Source of the DNA: an uncultured Bacteroidales bacterium
GTDB lineage: Bacteria; Bacteroidota; Bacteroidia; Bacteroidales; Bacteroidaceae
DNA: 64,000 nucleotides
Reading direction: 5' to 3'
Assembly: GCA_902799655.1 (NCBI GenBank)
Contig: CADCBH010000020.1
Location: 1 to 64,000 of the forward strand
A program made the translations under genes and the position numbers. Positions 7,251 through 16,949 of the stretch are shown piece after piece. Position 1 is the first letter of the stretch. Each line of letters begins with the position of its first letter. The notes beneath the pieces are model-generated. The model saw only the letters and a program-made list of their open reading frames with translations. It was not told where the DNA came from and did not search any database.

Positions 7251-8519
7251 ATGAAGAAACTCTTGACGACACTGTCTCTGATATGCCTTGCCATCATTGC
7301 TTTGGCACAGGGTTCATCGGCACTTGACCAACTGAAGGCAGATCCGAGAAAGGCTTATGGTACGGACTATCCGTACTCGTTTAGCACTGTCAGCCTGACT
7401 AAGGCGCCTAGCGGCTATCAGCCGTTTTATATCAGTCATTATGCACGTCACGGCTCACGCTACTATTGGAGTCCGTATCTCTATAATGAACTGGACAGCC
7501 TGCTGACTACCGCTAACTCCAAGCACCAGCTTACAGCTGAGGGAGAGGCCTTTTATAAGAAGTTCATGGCAGTGAAGGAAGAGTTGAAAACGGGTGTCAG
7601 TGAACTGACGGACCTGGGTTGGGAACAGCATCAGCACATTGCCCGCGTGATGTATAACAACTTCCCAGAGGTCTTCAAGAATGGTGGTAACGTGTTGGCT
7701 ATCTCCTCACTGGTAGGACGTTGCGTACTCAGTATGTCGGCCTTCTGTCAGGAGCTCGTGCAGTGTAATCCGAAGATAGAGATTCGTGAACAGTCATCAC
7801 GTTTCACACTCGACGGTGTGGTGCCTACTGACAGGCAGAACCCCGTCAAGCACGACTATCCCAAGAATGTCAAGCCTCGCTATGAGAAGAATCGTAGTCA
7901 GTTCAAGGGCGAAGACGCATTGAGGAGCAAGATCATCTCTCGTGTCTTTACCAGTACAGAAGGTCTGCCTGGCAATCTGCACCATATCGGAAGCAATCTG
8001 ATCAACCTCTACACCTCATTGCCCAGTATCGGCCATGAGGGAATGATGGGTAACATCATCTCCGATGAGGAGATCATGAGCGAGTGGGAGGGTAATAACC
8101 TCGGTACTTATTCGTGGGTCTTTGGCCCTCAGTATCAGATGATTCCCATTCTTGAGGATATCATCAACAAGGCAGATGCCGTATTGAATGGCAGCAGTAA
8201 TCATATCTCCGACTTACGTTTCGGACACGACACTTGTATTGGTCCGTTGACCATACTGATGGGTATCAATGGTGCCGATCGTGACCCTGAGGATCCTTAT
8301 GAGGTGAAGAACTGCTATCAGAACTGGCAGACGTGTAAGGCTAGCAATATCCAGCTGGTGTTCTATCGCCATGCGAAACATCCGCAGGACATCCTTGTAA
8401 AGTGCTTGCTCAATGGTGTTGAGGCTAGCCTGCCATTGCCCACGACACAGTATCCGTACTACAAATGGTCAGACTTCCGACAGTTCTATACCACCCGCTG
8501 CAACAGCGTTAAGAAATGA
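7251..8519 (+). CDS. secreted histidine acid phosphatase (MINPP/phytase-like)
   Basis: 422 residues with a signal peptide (MKKLLTTLSLICLAIIALAQG). The branch-2 histidine phosphatase motif appears as ISHYARHGSRY, with the RHG catalytic core at about residue 67. The distal HD motif appears as RFGHDTCIGPL. Bacteroidales homologues act on inositol phosphates in the periplasm or outside the cell; the substrate here is inferred from family only. It starts 21 nt after rnc and is probably in the same transcript, ending at the stem-loop at 8513-8544. Confidence 0.82.
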   Translation: MKKLLTTLSLICLAIIALAQGSSALDQLKADPRKAYGTDYPYSFSTVSLTKAPSGYQPFYISHYARHGSRYYWSPYLYNELDSLLTTANSKHQLTAEGEAFYKKFMAVKEELKTGVSELTDLGWEQHQHIARVMYNNFPEVFKNGGNVLAISSLVGRCVLSMSAFCQELVQCNPKIEIREQSSRFTLDGVVPTDRQNPVKHDYPKNVKPRYEKNRSQFKGEDALRSKIISRVFTSTEGLPGNLHHIGSNLINLYTSLPSIGHEGMMGNIISDEEIMSEWEGNNLGTYSWVFGPQYQMIPILEDIINKADAVLNGSSNHISDLRFGHDTCIGPLTILMGINGADRDPEDPYEVKNCYQNWQTCKASNIQLVFYRHAKHPQDILVKCLLNGVEASLPLPTTQYPYYKWSDFRQFYTTRCNSVKK

Positions 8520-8544
8520 CAGGGATTTTCTTCCTTGTCATTTC
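8513..8544 (+). terminator. stem-loop overlapping the phosphatase stop codon
   Basis: GAAATGACAGGGA (8513-8525) pairs with TCCTTGTCATTTC (8532-8544), 13 bp with one mismatch and a 6-nt loop. There is no long T-run after it, so a transcript-end or stability role is likelier than a classical intrinsic terminator. Confidence 0.45.
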
Positions 8545-8581
8545 TCAAACTTCCTGATTTTGTGATTTTTTAACGCAGGCT

Positions 8582-8614
8582 CTTGCACCTTTGCAATGGT
8601 TTTGCGTAATTTTG
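8582..8614 (+). promoter_or_regulatory. promoter of the GH3-like gene
   Basis: CTTG at 8582-8585, a 21-nt spacer and TAATTTTG at 8607-8614. It places the true start at ATG 8636 and rules out the longer frame beginning with TTG at 8591, whose first codons contain the -7 box. Confidence 0.6.
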
Positions 8615-8635
8615 CAGGCGAATAGGGAAACAATA

Positions 8636-10129
8636 ATGAGTATTACCAGCATAGTAAGAAAGGTCTTTGAACCTCGTCAGCACCAGTTGAACAAACATCT
8701 GGCAGAAGGTGAAATCCTTCAACAGGAAGTCTTGAACCGGCTACTCAAAGAGGCTAAGGACACGGAATATGGACGCAATCACGCTTTTGGCGGTATGAAG
8801 GGCTATGAGGACTTCATCCGTCATACTCCCGTGAATACATATGAAGAGCTGAAGGGCGACATCGACAGGATGCGACATGGTGAGGCTGATATCCTCTGGC
8901 CTGGTCGCGTCAAGTGGTATGCCAAGTCATCGGGCACAACCAATGATAAGTCGAAATTCATCCCCGTTAGCCAGGAAGGTCTGAAACGGATGCATTACAA
9001 GGGCGGTTTCGATGCTGTGGCGATGTATCTGAAGAACAACCCCAAATCGAGGATTTTCGATGGAAGAGCTCTGATACTTGGTGGTAGTCATTCACCCAAC
9101 TATAATGTCAAGGACTCGTTGGTGGGTGACCTCAGTGCCATCCTCATCGAGAATATCAATCCACTGGCCAACCTTGTCCGTGTGCCCAAGAAACAGACGG
9201 CACTGCTCAGCGACTTTGAAATCAAGCGCGAGCGTATCGCCCGTGAGGCGATGAACAAGAATGTGACGAACATCTCGGGTGTGCCTTCGTGGATGCTTTC
9301 TGTGCTGAACTGCATGATGGAAATCACGGGAAAGACACATCTGGAGGAGGTATGGCCCAACATCGAAGTATTCTTCCATGGTGGTGTGGCTTTCACGCCT
9401 TATCGCAAACAGTACGAGCAACTGATTACGTCGTCCAATATGCACTATATGGAGACGTATAATGCCTCAGAAGGCTTTTTCGGGCTCCAGAACGATCCGT
9501 CAGACAAGTCGATGCTCCTGATGCTTGACTACGATGTCTTCTATGAGTTCGAGCCTATGGATGGTGGCGATATCGTTCCCCTTTGGGGTGTCGAAAAAGA
9601 CAAGAACTACGCCATGATCATCAGCACGCCGTGCGGACTGTGGCGTTATAAGATTGGTGACACCGTCCGTTTCACATCTACCAATCCCTATAAGTTTGTC
9701 ATCAGCGGACGCACCAAGAGTTTTATCAATGCCTTTGGCGAGGAGCTGATTGTTGACAATGCCGAACAGGGACTGGCCTATGCTTGTGAACAGACTGGTG
9801 CAGAGGTGCTCGAATACACGGCTGCTCCCGTATTCATGGATGCTAATGCCAAATGCCGCCATCAGTGGCTTGTGGAATTCTCCAAGTCACCCAACGACTT
9901 GGCACTGTTTGCCGACCTGCTGGACAAGCGCCTTCAGGAAATCAACAGCGACTATGAGGCAAAGCGCTATAAAGACATCACCCTACAGCACCTGGAGATT
10001 ATCCCAGCGCGCAAGGGACTATTCAACGATTGGCTGAAGCTTCGTGGTAAGCTGGGCGGACAGCATAAGGTACCCAGACTAAGCAATAGCCGCGAGCATA
10101 TCGAACAACTATTGACATTGAACGCATGA
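8636..10129 (+). CDS. GH3-family acyl-adenylating enzyme
   Basis: 497 residues from ATG 8636 (MSITSIVRKVFEPRQ). It matches bacterial members of the GH3 auxin-responsive family, part of the ANL adenylating superfamily. The ATP-binding P-loop-like motif is YAKSSGTTNDKSKFIP (about residue 100), and later segments YNASEGFFG and LWRYKIGDTV are conserved. The family activates carboxylates and may conjugate them to amino acids, but the substrate of bacterial members is not established. Its stop overlaps the next gene's start by 4 nt. Confidence 0.85.
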   Translation: MSITSIVRKVFEPRQHQLNKHLAEGEILQQEVLNRLLKEAKDTEYGRNHAFGGMKGYEDFIRHTPVNTYEELKGDIDRMRHGEADILWPGRVKWYAKSSGTTNDKSKFIPVSQEGLKRMHYKGGFDAVAMYLKNNPKSRIFDGRALILGGSHSPNYNVKDSLVGDLSAILIENINPLANLVRVPKKQTALLSDFEIKRERIAREAMNKNVTNISGVPSWMLSVLNCMMEITGKTHLEEVWPNIEVFFHGGVAFTPYRKQYEQLITSSNMHYMETYNASEGFFGLQNDPSDKSMLLMLDYDVFYEFEPMDGGDIVPLWGVEKDKNYAMIISTPCGLWRYKIGDTVRFTSTNPYKFVISGRTKSFINAFGEELIVDNAEQGLAYACEQTGAEVLEYTAAPVFMDANAKCRHQWLVEFSKSPNDLALFADLLDKRLQEINSDYEAKRYKDITLQHLEIIPARKGLFNDWLKLRGKLGGQHKVPRLSNSREHIEQLLTLNA

Positions 10130-12063
10130 AGAAACTGCTCTATCTCATATTGATGGTTTTAGCCATAGCTGGTTGTGCTCGTATGGGTTCGCCTGATGGA
10201 GGATGGTATGATGAAGACCCACCCAAGATAGTGGGTAGCACACCAGCCGACAAGGCTACGGGCGTCAAGACCAAGAAGGTCAGCATCTTCTTCGATGAGT
10301 ATATCAAGCTGGCTGATGCTTCGCAGAATGTCATCGTATCGCCGCCTCAATTAGAGATGCCTGAAATTAAGGCAACAGGCAAGAAGATTATCGTTGAGCT
10401 GAAAGACACTCTGAAGCCCGATATGACATACACGATTGACTTCAGTGATGCCATTACTGACAACAACGAAGGAAACCCCTTAGGCAATTATACCTTTACG
10501 TTCTCGACGGGTAGCCAGATAGACACGTTGGAGGTGTCGGGTACAGTCATCAGTGCTGAAAATCTGGAGCCTCAGGAGGGCATCCTTGTTGGTTTATATG
10601 ATGACCTGGCTGATTCTGCCTTCCGTAAAAAGCCATTGTTGCGTGTGTCGCGGACAGATGCCAACGGACACTTTGTCATCAAAGGTGTTGCTGCTGGCGA
10701 ATATCGTGTCTATGCCCTCAAGGATGCTGATGGTGACTATAAGTTTTCGCAGAAGAGCGAGATGATCGCCTTCTCCCACGACACCTTCAAACCCTATGCC
10801 AAACTCGACATGAGGCAAGATACCATTTGGCGCGATACGTTGCATATAGACAGCATCCGTCAGGTTCAATATATGCATTTCTTCCCTGATAACCTCGTGC
10901 TGCTGGCTTTCCAGGAGTTGCAGACAGACCGTTATCTGTTGAAGACGGAACGCAAGGATCCTGACCGCATCAACATCTTTTTCAGCTATGGCAACGAGCA
11001 GTTGCCCGTCATCCGTGGGTTGAATTTCAATGCTGAGGATGCGTTTATTCTGGAGAGTAATGTCAAGCAAGACTCGCTCACCTACTGGATACGTGATACC
11101 TTGCTGATTAATCAAGACACCTTGTCTTTCGCGATGGACTATCTGATGACAGACTCCACAGGGCAGCTGGTCAACAAGACGGATACCATTGAGGCTTTGG
11201 CCAAGACATCGTATGCCAAACGACAGAAGGCGCGAGAGAAAGAATATGAGGCTTGGCAAAAGAAGCAAGAGAAAAAGCGTAAACGAGAAGAGCCCTATGA
11301 CAGCATATACCCCGTTAAACCTTTGGAGATGATATATGGGGTGCCTCAGGCTATGGACCCAGACTACGTCATCCATATCAAGTCACCATCGCCACTGGCT
11401 CAGTTGGATACAGCAGCTATACACCTCTATTCAAAGATAGACACGCTATGGTATAATACACCTTTTGAGTTCCGACAAGAAGCCAATCAGTTGCGGAGCT
11501 ATGAGGTGCTTGCCGATTGGCGTCCTGGGGTGGAATATAGCTTTGAGGTGGATTCTGCAGCATTCGTCGATATCTACGGACTGGTTAGCAAGCCTTATAA
11601 ACAAGGCATCAAGGTTAAAACACTCGATGACTATGGTACGCTCTTCCTGGAAATCGGTGGTCTGCAAGACTCTGGAAAAGTTGTCGTTCAACTCGTTGAC
11701 AGAAGTGACAAAGAGATAGCCCGTACTTTGATGGAACCTGATGGTACGGCACAGTTCTTCTATGTCAAACCAGGTAAGTTCTATGCCAAAGCCTTCATTG
11801 ACAGCAACAACAATGGTAAATGGGATACAGGTAACTATGATGCTAATCTTCAGGCTGAGCGCGTCTTCTACTATCCGCGTGAGATAGAGACGAAGGCCAA
11901 ATGGGATATCACCCTTCAGTGGCAGCCGATGGCTACGCCTCTCAACCAGCAGAAGCCCTCGCAGCTCATCAAAAAGAAGGCTGCTGCCAAAAAGAAGCAG
12001 AAAAACCGTAATGCCGATCGAGCCAGAGAGCTTGGTATACAATATATTAAAAAACAATCGTAA
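10126..12063 (+). CDS. Ig-like-domain lipoprotein, conserved in Bacteroidetes
   Basis: 645 residues. A lipoprotein signal (MKKLLYLILMVLAIAGC) is followed by an SbsA/Big_5-type Ig-like domain at about 30-130, recognisable by PPKIVGSTPADKATGV and SIFFDEYIKL. A carboxypeptidase-regulatory-like beta domain is likely at about 140-210. A lysine-rich stretch at about 365-385 (KRQKAREKEYEAW) and a very basic tail (about 615-645) are unusual. Probably an envelope protein; exact role unknown. It overlaps the GH3-like gene (ATGA), forming one operon with it and probably the DUF3108 gene. Confidence 0.75.
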   Translation: MKKLLYLILMVLAIAGCARMGSPDGGWYDEDPPKIVGSTPADKATGVKTKKVSIFFDEYIKLADASQNVIVSPPQLEMPEIKATGKKIIVELKDTLKPDMTYTIDFSDAITDNNEGNPLGNYTFTFSTGSQIDTLEVSGTVISAENLEPQEGILVGLYDDLADSAFRKKPLLRVSRTDANGHFVIKGVAAGEYRVYALKDADGDYKFSQKSEMIAFSHDTFKPYAKLDMRQDTIWRDTLHIDSIRQVQYMHFFPDNLVLLAFQELQTDRYLLKTERKDPDRINIFFSYGNEQLPVIRGLNFNAEDAFILESNVKQDSLTYWIRDTLLINQDTLSFAMDYLMTDSTGQLVNKTDTIEALAKTSYAKRQKAREKEYEAWQKKQEKKRKREEPYDSIYPVKPLEMIYGVPQAMDPDYVIHIKSPSPLAQLDTAAIHLYSKIDTLWYNTPFEFRQEANQLRSYEVLADWRPGVEYSFEVDSAAFVDIYGLVSKPYKQGIKVKTLDDYGTLFLEIGGLQDSGKVVVQLVDRSDKEIARTLMEPDGTAQFFYVKPGKFYAKAFIDSNNNGKWDTGNYDANLQAERVFYYPREIETKAKWDITLQWQPMATPLNQQKPSQLIKKKAAAKKKQKNRNADRARELGIQYIKKQS

Positions 12064-12075
12064 AGGTTATATAAT

Positions 12076-12885
12076 ATGATGAAGAGACTGATAACATTAT
12101 GTCTGCTTAACTTAGCATTTATGACATCGTTTGCCCAGTGTGGCATTGAGAATACTGCCTTTAATTCGGGTGAGTTTGTAGGTTATGACCTCTACTTCAA
12201 CTGGAAGTTTGTATGGATGAAGGTCGGTACGGCCTCTATGTCTACCGTACAGTCTAGTTTCAAAGGACAGGACGCTTTCCGTTGTAGTCTGATTACGCGA
12301 GGCAACAGCAAGTTGGACAACATGTTTGTAATGCGCGACACACTGCTCAGCTATACGACGCTGGGTCTGGCCCCTCTCTATTTCCGTAAGGGAGCCCGCG
12401 AGGGTAAGCGCTACTATGTCGACGAGCTGTGGTACACCTATCCCAATGGCAATTGTCACCTCAAGCAGCATGAGATCAACAGTCGTGGTGAGCACAATTG
12501 GAAAGAGTCAGAATATAAAGACTGCATCTACGACATGATGAGTGTCTATCTGCGTGCCCGCAACTTCGACGCCTCTAAGCTGAAGGTGGGTGAGAATATT
12601 CCTCTCCCCATTGCCGATGCTTCAAGTATTGCCAACTCATGGCTGAAATACAATGGTATTACCAATGTGAAGATGAAGAATAGCGACAAGAAGTATCGCT
12701 GTCTGGTATTCTCGTTCATCGAGCGTGAGAATGGCAAGAACCACGAGCTCATTCGTTTCTACATCACTGACGATAAGAACCATCTCCCAGTACGTCTGGA
12801 TATGTTCCTCTCTTTTGGCTCTGCCAAAGCCTATCTTACGGGCTACAAGGGTCTGCGTAATCCGATGGAATCGAGAGTGGAGTGA
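12076..12885 (+). CDS. DUF3108 domain protein, exported
   Basis: 269 residues, or 268 if the second ATG is used. A signal peptide (about 1-20) precedes a DUF3108 domain, recognised from the early YDLYFNWKFVWMKVGTASM block and the central YYVDELWYTYP segment. The function of DUF3108 is unknown; it is widespread in the periplasm or outer envelope of Bacteroidetes. It lies 12 nt after the Ig-like lipoprotein gene, suggesting a shared envelope task. Confidence 0.75.
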   Translation: MMKRLITLCLLNLAFMTSFAQCGIENTAFNSGEFVGYDLYFNWKFVWMKVGTASMSTVQSSFKGQDAFRCSLITRGNSKLDNMFVMRDTLLSYTTLGLAPLYFRKGAREGKRYYVDELWYTYPNGNCHLKQHEINSRGEHNWKESEYKDCIYDMMSVYLRARNFDASKLKVGENIPLPIADASSIANSWLKYNGITNVKMKNSDKKYRCLVFSFIERENGKNHELIRFYITDDKNHLPVRLDMFLSFGSAKAYLTGYKGLRNPMESRVE

Positions 12886-12891
12886 TGTGTT

Positions 12892-15800
12892 GTGAGCGTT
12901 CACGAACTTTTTGACCGTTGTAGGGAGCTGACCACACGGGAACCGTCGGCAGCTTCGCTTTGCTTCATGCATGAGACACTGGTTCTGACATGTGGGGAAG
13001 CGCTGAGGAATACGCGTCAAGGTTTTGGCAACGTCTTCTCACAAGTTGATTACCTCTGCAAGCATCATGGCATCGCCATGAGAGAGCGCATCGCTATCCA
13101 GCAGATGCGTTATCATTCCAATGGCGATGTGGCAGTGTCTGCTGACGATTGGCACTACGACTTGCGCGCCTTGTCACTCTTCATCTCGGCAGTCTTCAAG
13201 GAGGCCATCCCCCATGAGTTGCTGACGCGCCTGCCAGCCAAAGGCAAGACGGTAGCCGTCACACCACAGACAAAGATTCGCGCGCTACGCTGTATCGTGA
13301 CAGGATGGGACGGCAATCATATCTATGGTTCGACAGCCACAGGTCCCATTAGTGTGGAGATTTCTGAGGATGAAGCCGCTCTCAACAGCCTCCTTGCTAT
13401 AGACATGCAACTCAACCTTTTGGACTGTACTGTCGATGGGAATACCGTGATACCAGGTCTCATCGTAGTGGAGCCCGACTTTCTGGTGGATATCTCTTCT
13501 ATTGCCGCGTGCTTTCAGGACTATGGCCATCATCCTGTCAGTTATTTGTTCAACAGGTTGAAACCTCGTGCCAACTCCCAACAGATATTGTTGGGAAACT
13601 TTGCTGGATCAGCACTTGATGATCTGATTAACCATTCTGATTTCGACTATGGCGAGACGCTTCGCAGCAGTTTCCGTGAACAGGCATTACAGTTTTGCAC
13701 GTGCCAGCCTTTTGATGCCCACACCTTCAAGGACGATAGTCGCCAACAAGTAGATAACATCCGAGAGGCCGTTGATGTGCTGTTCAGCGAATATGATCGC
13801 CAGCATGCCTTGTTGGAGCCCTCTTTTGTTTGCGAACAGTTGGGACTGCAAGGGCGTGTAGACTTGATGACTGATGATATGCGTCTGCTGGTGGAGCAGA
13901 AGTCCGGCAAGAACTGGAATATCGAGCGAGGGATGTCCCAGCAGCATAAGGAGGATCACTATGTCCAGCTGTTGTTATACTATGGTGTGTTACGCACCAA
14001 TTTCCATCTTTCTCCCGATAGGGTGGATATCCGTCTATTATATTCCAAATACCCTGCTCGTCAAGGTTTGTTGGTTGTCAACTACTACCACCAATTGTTT
14101 CGTGAGGCCATCCGTCTGCGCAACGCCATTGTCGCTCAGGAGGTTAGAGTGGCCCGTGAGGGATTCGCTACTGTGGTTCCTCAGTTGCGTGCAGGGCTTT
14201 TGTTGGAGAACAAGGAAAAGGGTGAATTCTTTGGCCGCTATATCCGTCAAGAAGTGGAACAGGTGATACAACCCTTCCATCATCTGACTGCCGATGAACA
14301 TGACTATGTGGAGCGCATGCTGACCTTTGTCTTTAGAGAACAGCTGGCCCAGAAGGTCGGTGTTCAGGAAGGGCAGGGTAGCGCTGCTGCCGACCTGTGG
14401 AATATGCCATTGGCAGAAAAGCTTGAAACGGGCAACATTCTCATGGGTGACATCGCTGACAAGTCAGCAGAGAGGGTCGAACTGTCCATTGATACCTCTG
14501 AGGTGATTCCCAACTTCAGAAGAGGTGACATGGTCTATCTTTACCACTACAAGGAAAAGCCTGATGTGCGCGAAAGCATCCTCTATAAAGGTAGCATCGT
14601 CAGCCTTACTGATAGCCGTGTCGTTGTCCGACTGCATGAGCGCCAGCAGAATGCCCATCTCTTTGCTCCTGGCCATTATGCTGTCGAGCATGCCTCCTCA
14701 GATGCCAGCTTCTCAGCAGCCCTACGCGCTGTGTTCTCCTTCTGTACGGCATCAGAAGCTAAGCGTTCACTGCTTATAGGACAGCGCTGTCCTCGTAGAG
14801 AAACTTCGCTCACGCTGTCGCACAAGTATCACCCCCATTATGACGAGATACTGCTAAAAGCCCGTCAGGCGCGCGACTACTTCTTGTTGCAAGGTCCTCC
14901 AGGTACTGGAAAGACCTCTATGGCTCTACGCTTTCTTGTTGAAGAAGAATTGCGTTCACCCGATGCCTCCCTTCTCCTGACAGCCTATACCCATCGCGCT
15001 GTTGATGAGATATGCGGTATGCTGACTGATGCCAACATCGACTATCTGCGACTGGGACAGGAGGACAGTTGTGCCCCTCGTTACGCTGGTCGCTTGCTCG
15101 AACAGTTGTTGGGGGAACGACCCAAACTCAACGAGATTCGCAAACGACTGCTGAAGACGCGTGTCATCGTGTCTACGACTTCTACTTTGCAATCACGCCC
15201 ATCCCTGTTCCACCTGAAACGCTTCTCGCTATGTATCGTTGATGAGGCTTCACAGATCCTTGAGCCCAGCATCATCGGTATCCTGCTCTCAGATGCCATA
15301 GGACGCTTTATTCTCATTGGCGATCATAAACAGTTGCCGGCTATCGTGGTGCAGCCAGATGACGAGCCAAGGTTACGCACTTGCAGGCAGTCTCTCTTCG
15401 AACGTTTGCTGCATCAGGAGCAACAAGCCCGTCGCACAGACTTCGTGGGTCTGTTGCGGTATCAAGGACGCATGCATCCCGAGATAGCGGCCTTCCCTAA
15501 TGAGTTCTTCTATCGTCGTGAACAGCTGCTGCCAGTGCCCTGTCCGCATCAGTTAGAAGACAGACTCGACTACAACGAACCTTCTGAAGATGCCCTTGAC
15601 GATCAGCTGAAGCTGCATCGTGTCCTCTTCCTGTCCACTGCGGCCAGCGAGGAAACACTCTCTGATAAGGTATCACCAGCCGAAGCCCGTCTGGTTGCCG
15701 ACCTGCTTCGACGCATCTTCCGCCAATATGGTGCACAGCGTTTCGACCCCGACCGCACTGTTGGTGTCATCGTGCCCTATCGTAATCAGATTGCCATGAT

Positions 15801-16116
15801 CCGTCGCGAGATAGCACTTTTAAACATTCCCCAGCTGGAAGCTATCAGTATCGATACGGTTGAGCGTTATCAGGGCTCGCAAAGGGATGTCATCATCTAT
15901 TCCTTTACCGTCCAGCGCCCATACCAACTGGATTTCCTCACTGCCAGTTCTTTTGAAGAAGAGGATGATGAGCATCCTTCGTCCAAACATGTCATTGATC
16001 GTAAACTCAATGTTGCGATGACGCGAGCTCGCAAGCAGCTCATCATGACGGGCAATGCAGGTTTATTGAGCAGAAATGCAATTTTTTCTGCTCTCATCGC
16101 ACGTTATTCCATATAA
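12892..16116 (+). CDS. Dna2-like fusion of RecB-type nuclease and SF1 helicase
   Basis: 1074 residues from a GTG at 12892, 6 nt after the DUF3108 stop. Residues 270-400 form a PD-(D/E)XK nuclease: GRVDLMTDD gives the metal-binding Asp, LLVEQKSGK the E-x-K pair and HYVQLLLYY the Q-x3-Y motif. The helicase part has Walker A LQGPPGTGKTS (about 665), DEAS, GDHKQLPAIV, the RYQGRMH segment, and the late VERYQGSQRDV and VAMTRARKQL motifs. Eukaryotic Dna2 has this arrangement and trims DNA flaps or ends. A role in repair or recombination is inferred. No obvious Fe-S cysteine cluster flanks the nuclease. Confidence 0.85.
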   Translation: MSVHELFDRCRELTTREPSAASLCFMHETLVLTCGEALRNTRQGFGNVFSQVDYLCKHHGIAMRERIAIQQMRYHSNGDVAVSADDWHYDLRALSLFISAVFKEAIPHELLTRLPAKGKTVAVTPQTKIRALRCIVTGWDGNHIYGSTATGPISVEISEDEAALNSLLAIDMQLNLLDCTVDGNTVIPGLIVVEPDFLVDISSIAACFQDYGHHPVSYLFNRLKPRANSQQILLGNFAGSALDDLINHSDFDYGETLRSSFREQALQFCTCQPFDAHTFKDDSRQQVDNIREAVDVLFSEYDRQHALLEPSFVCEQLGLQGRVDLMTDDMRLLVEQKSGKNWNIERGMSQQHKEDHYVQLLLYYGVLRTNFHLSPDRVDIRLLYSKYPARQGLLVVNYYHQLFREAIRLRNAIVAQEVRVAREGFATVVPQLRAGLLLENKEKGEFFGRYIRQEVEQVIQPFHHLTADEHDYVERMLTFVFREQLAQKVGVQEGQGSAAADLWNMPLAEKLETGNILMGDIADKSAERVELSIDTSEVIPNFRRGDMVYLYHYKEKPDVRESILYKGSIVSLTDSRVVVRLHERQQNAHLFAPGHYAVEHASSDASFSAALRAVFSFCTASEAKRSLLIGQRCPRRETSLTLSHKYHPHYDEILLKARQARDYFLLQGPPGTGKTSMALRFLVEEELRSPDASLLLTAYTHRAVDEICGMLTDANIDYLRLGQEDSCAPRYAGRLLEQLLGERPKLNEIRKRLLKTRVIVSTTSTLQSRPSLFHLKRFSLCIVDEASQILEPSIIGILLSDAIGRFILIGDHKQLPAIVVQPDDEPRLRTCRQSLFERLLHQEQQARRTDFVGLLRYQGRMHPEIAAFPNEFFYRREQLLPVPCPHQLEDRLDYNEPSEDALDDQLKLHRVLFLSTAASEETLSDKVSPAEARLVADLLRRIFRQYGAQRFDPDRTVGVIVPYRNQIAMIRREIALLNIPQLEAISIDTVERYQGSQRDVIIYSFTVQRPYQLDFLTASSFEEEDDEHPSSKHVIDRKLNVAMTRARKQLIMTGNAGLLSRNAIFSALIARYSI

Positions 16117-16121
16117 TTTTG

Positions 16122-16129
16122 TACTTTTG
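16122..16129 (+). promoter_or_regulatory. -7 box of the ABC ATPase-cobD pair
   Basis: TACTTTTG lies 5 nt downstream of the helicase stop and 4 nt before the first ATG of the ATPase gene. A clear -33 box is not seen at 20 nt. The mRNA should have almost no leader, perhaps starting translation at the second ATG (16137). Confidence 0.5.
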
Positions 16130-16133
16130 TGGC

Positions 16134-16916
16134 ATGATGGGAACAGTCATACTACAAAACCTCAGCATCGGATACACGACAAAAGGGAGCACTAAATGTG
16201 TTGCCAGCCAGCTCAATGGCGAGATCCATAGTGGTGAACTGACCTGTCTGTTGGGAAGGAATGGTATCGGCAAGTCCACCCTTCTGCGCACTTTGTCAGC
16301 TTTCCAGCCTGTGCTCTCTGGTGACATTTTCTTGATGGAGAAATCTCTTTCAGCTTGTTCCGACAAGGAGCTAAGCCAGATGATTGGCGTGGTGCTCACG
16401 GAGAAACCTCATGTGCGAAATATGACGGTGGCCGAACTGGTAGGGTTGGGACGCTCTCCCTATACGGGTTTCTGGGGTCTGCTCTCTGACGATGACCATA
16501 GGATTATCCGCGAATCCATGCGTCTGACAGGTATCGAACCCTTGGCATCTCGCATGATTCAGACACTGAGTGATGGCGAACGTCAGAAGGTGATGATAGC
16601 CAAGGCACTGGCCCAACAAACGCCCGTCATCTATCTGGATGAACCCACCGCCTTCCTCGATTTCCCCAGTAAGGTGGAGATGATGCAGTTGCTGCGTCGT
16701 CTCGCCCATCAGGAGCAGAAGACGATCTTTCTCTCCACACACGATGTGGAACTCACGCTACAATTAGCAGATACCATTTGGCTGATGGAACCCCAACAAC
16801 TGCATATTGGTACACCGCAGCAACTGGCGACAGAAGGGGTGATTAGCCGTTTTGTAGAAAGCACCGGTATCGTCTTTGACAACGATAGTCTGACGCTAAG
16901 AGTCGTCAAGACGTGA
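16134..16916 (+). CDS. ABC transporter ATP-binding protein, FecE/BtuD type
   Basis: 260 residues from ATG 16134 (a second ATG follows at once). Walker A is GRNGIGKSTLLR, the Q-loop region MIGVVLTE, the signature QTLSDGERQKVMIAKAL, Walker B VIYLDEPTAFLD and the switch His STHDVE. The order and spacing match ATPases that energise iron-siderophore or cobalamin uptake. No permease or binding protein lies beside it, so its membrane partner must be elsewhere. It is followed after 33 nt by a CobD-like gene, which favours a corrinoid link. Confidence 0.85.
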   Translation: MMGTVILQNLSIGYTTKGSTKCVASQLNGEIHSGELTCLLGRNGIGKSTLLRTLSAFQPVLSGDIFLMEKSLSACSDKELSQMIGVVLTEKPHVRNMTVAELVGLGRSPYTGFWGLLSDDDHRIIRESMRLTGIEPLASRMIQTLSDGERQKVMIAKALAQQTPVIYLDEPTAFLDFPSKVEMMQLLRRLAHQEQKTIFLSTHDVELTLQLADTIWLMEPQQLHIGTPQQLATEGVISRFVESTGIVFDNDSLTLRVVKT

Positions 16917-16949
16917 TAGCCCAATAACGCAAGACCTAAAACAAAAGAA

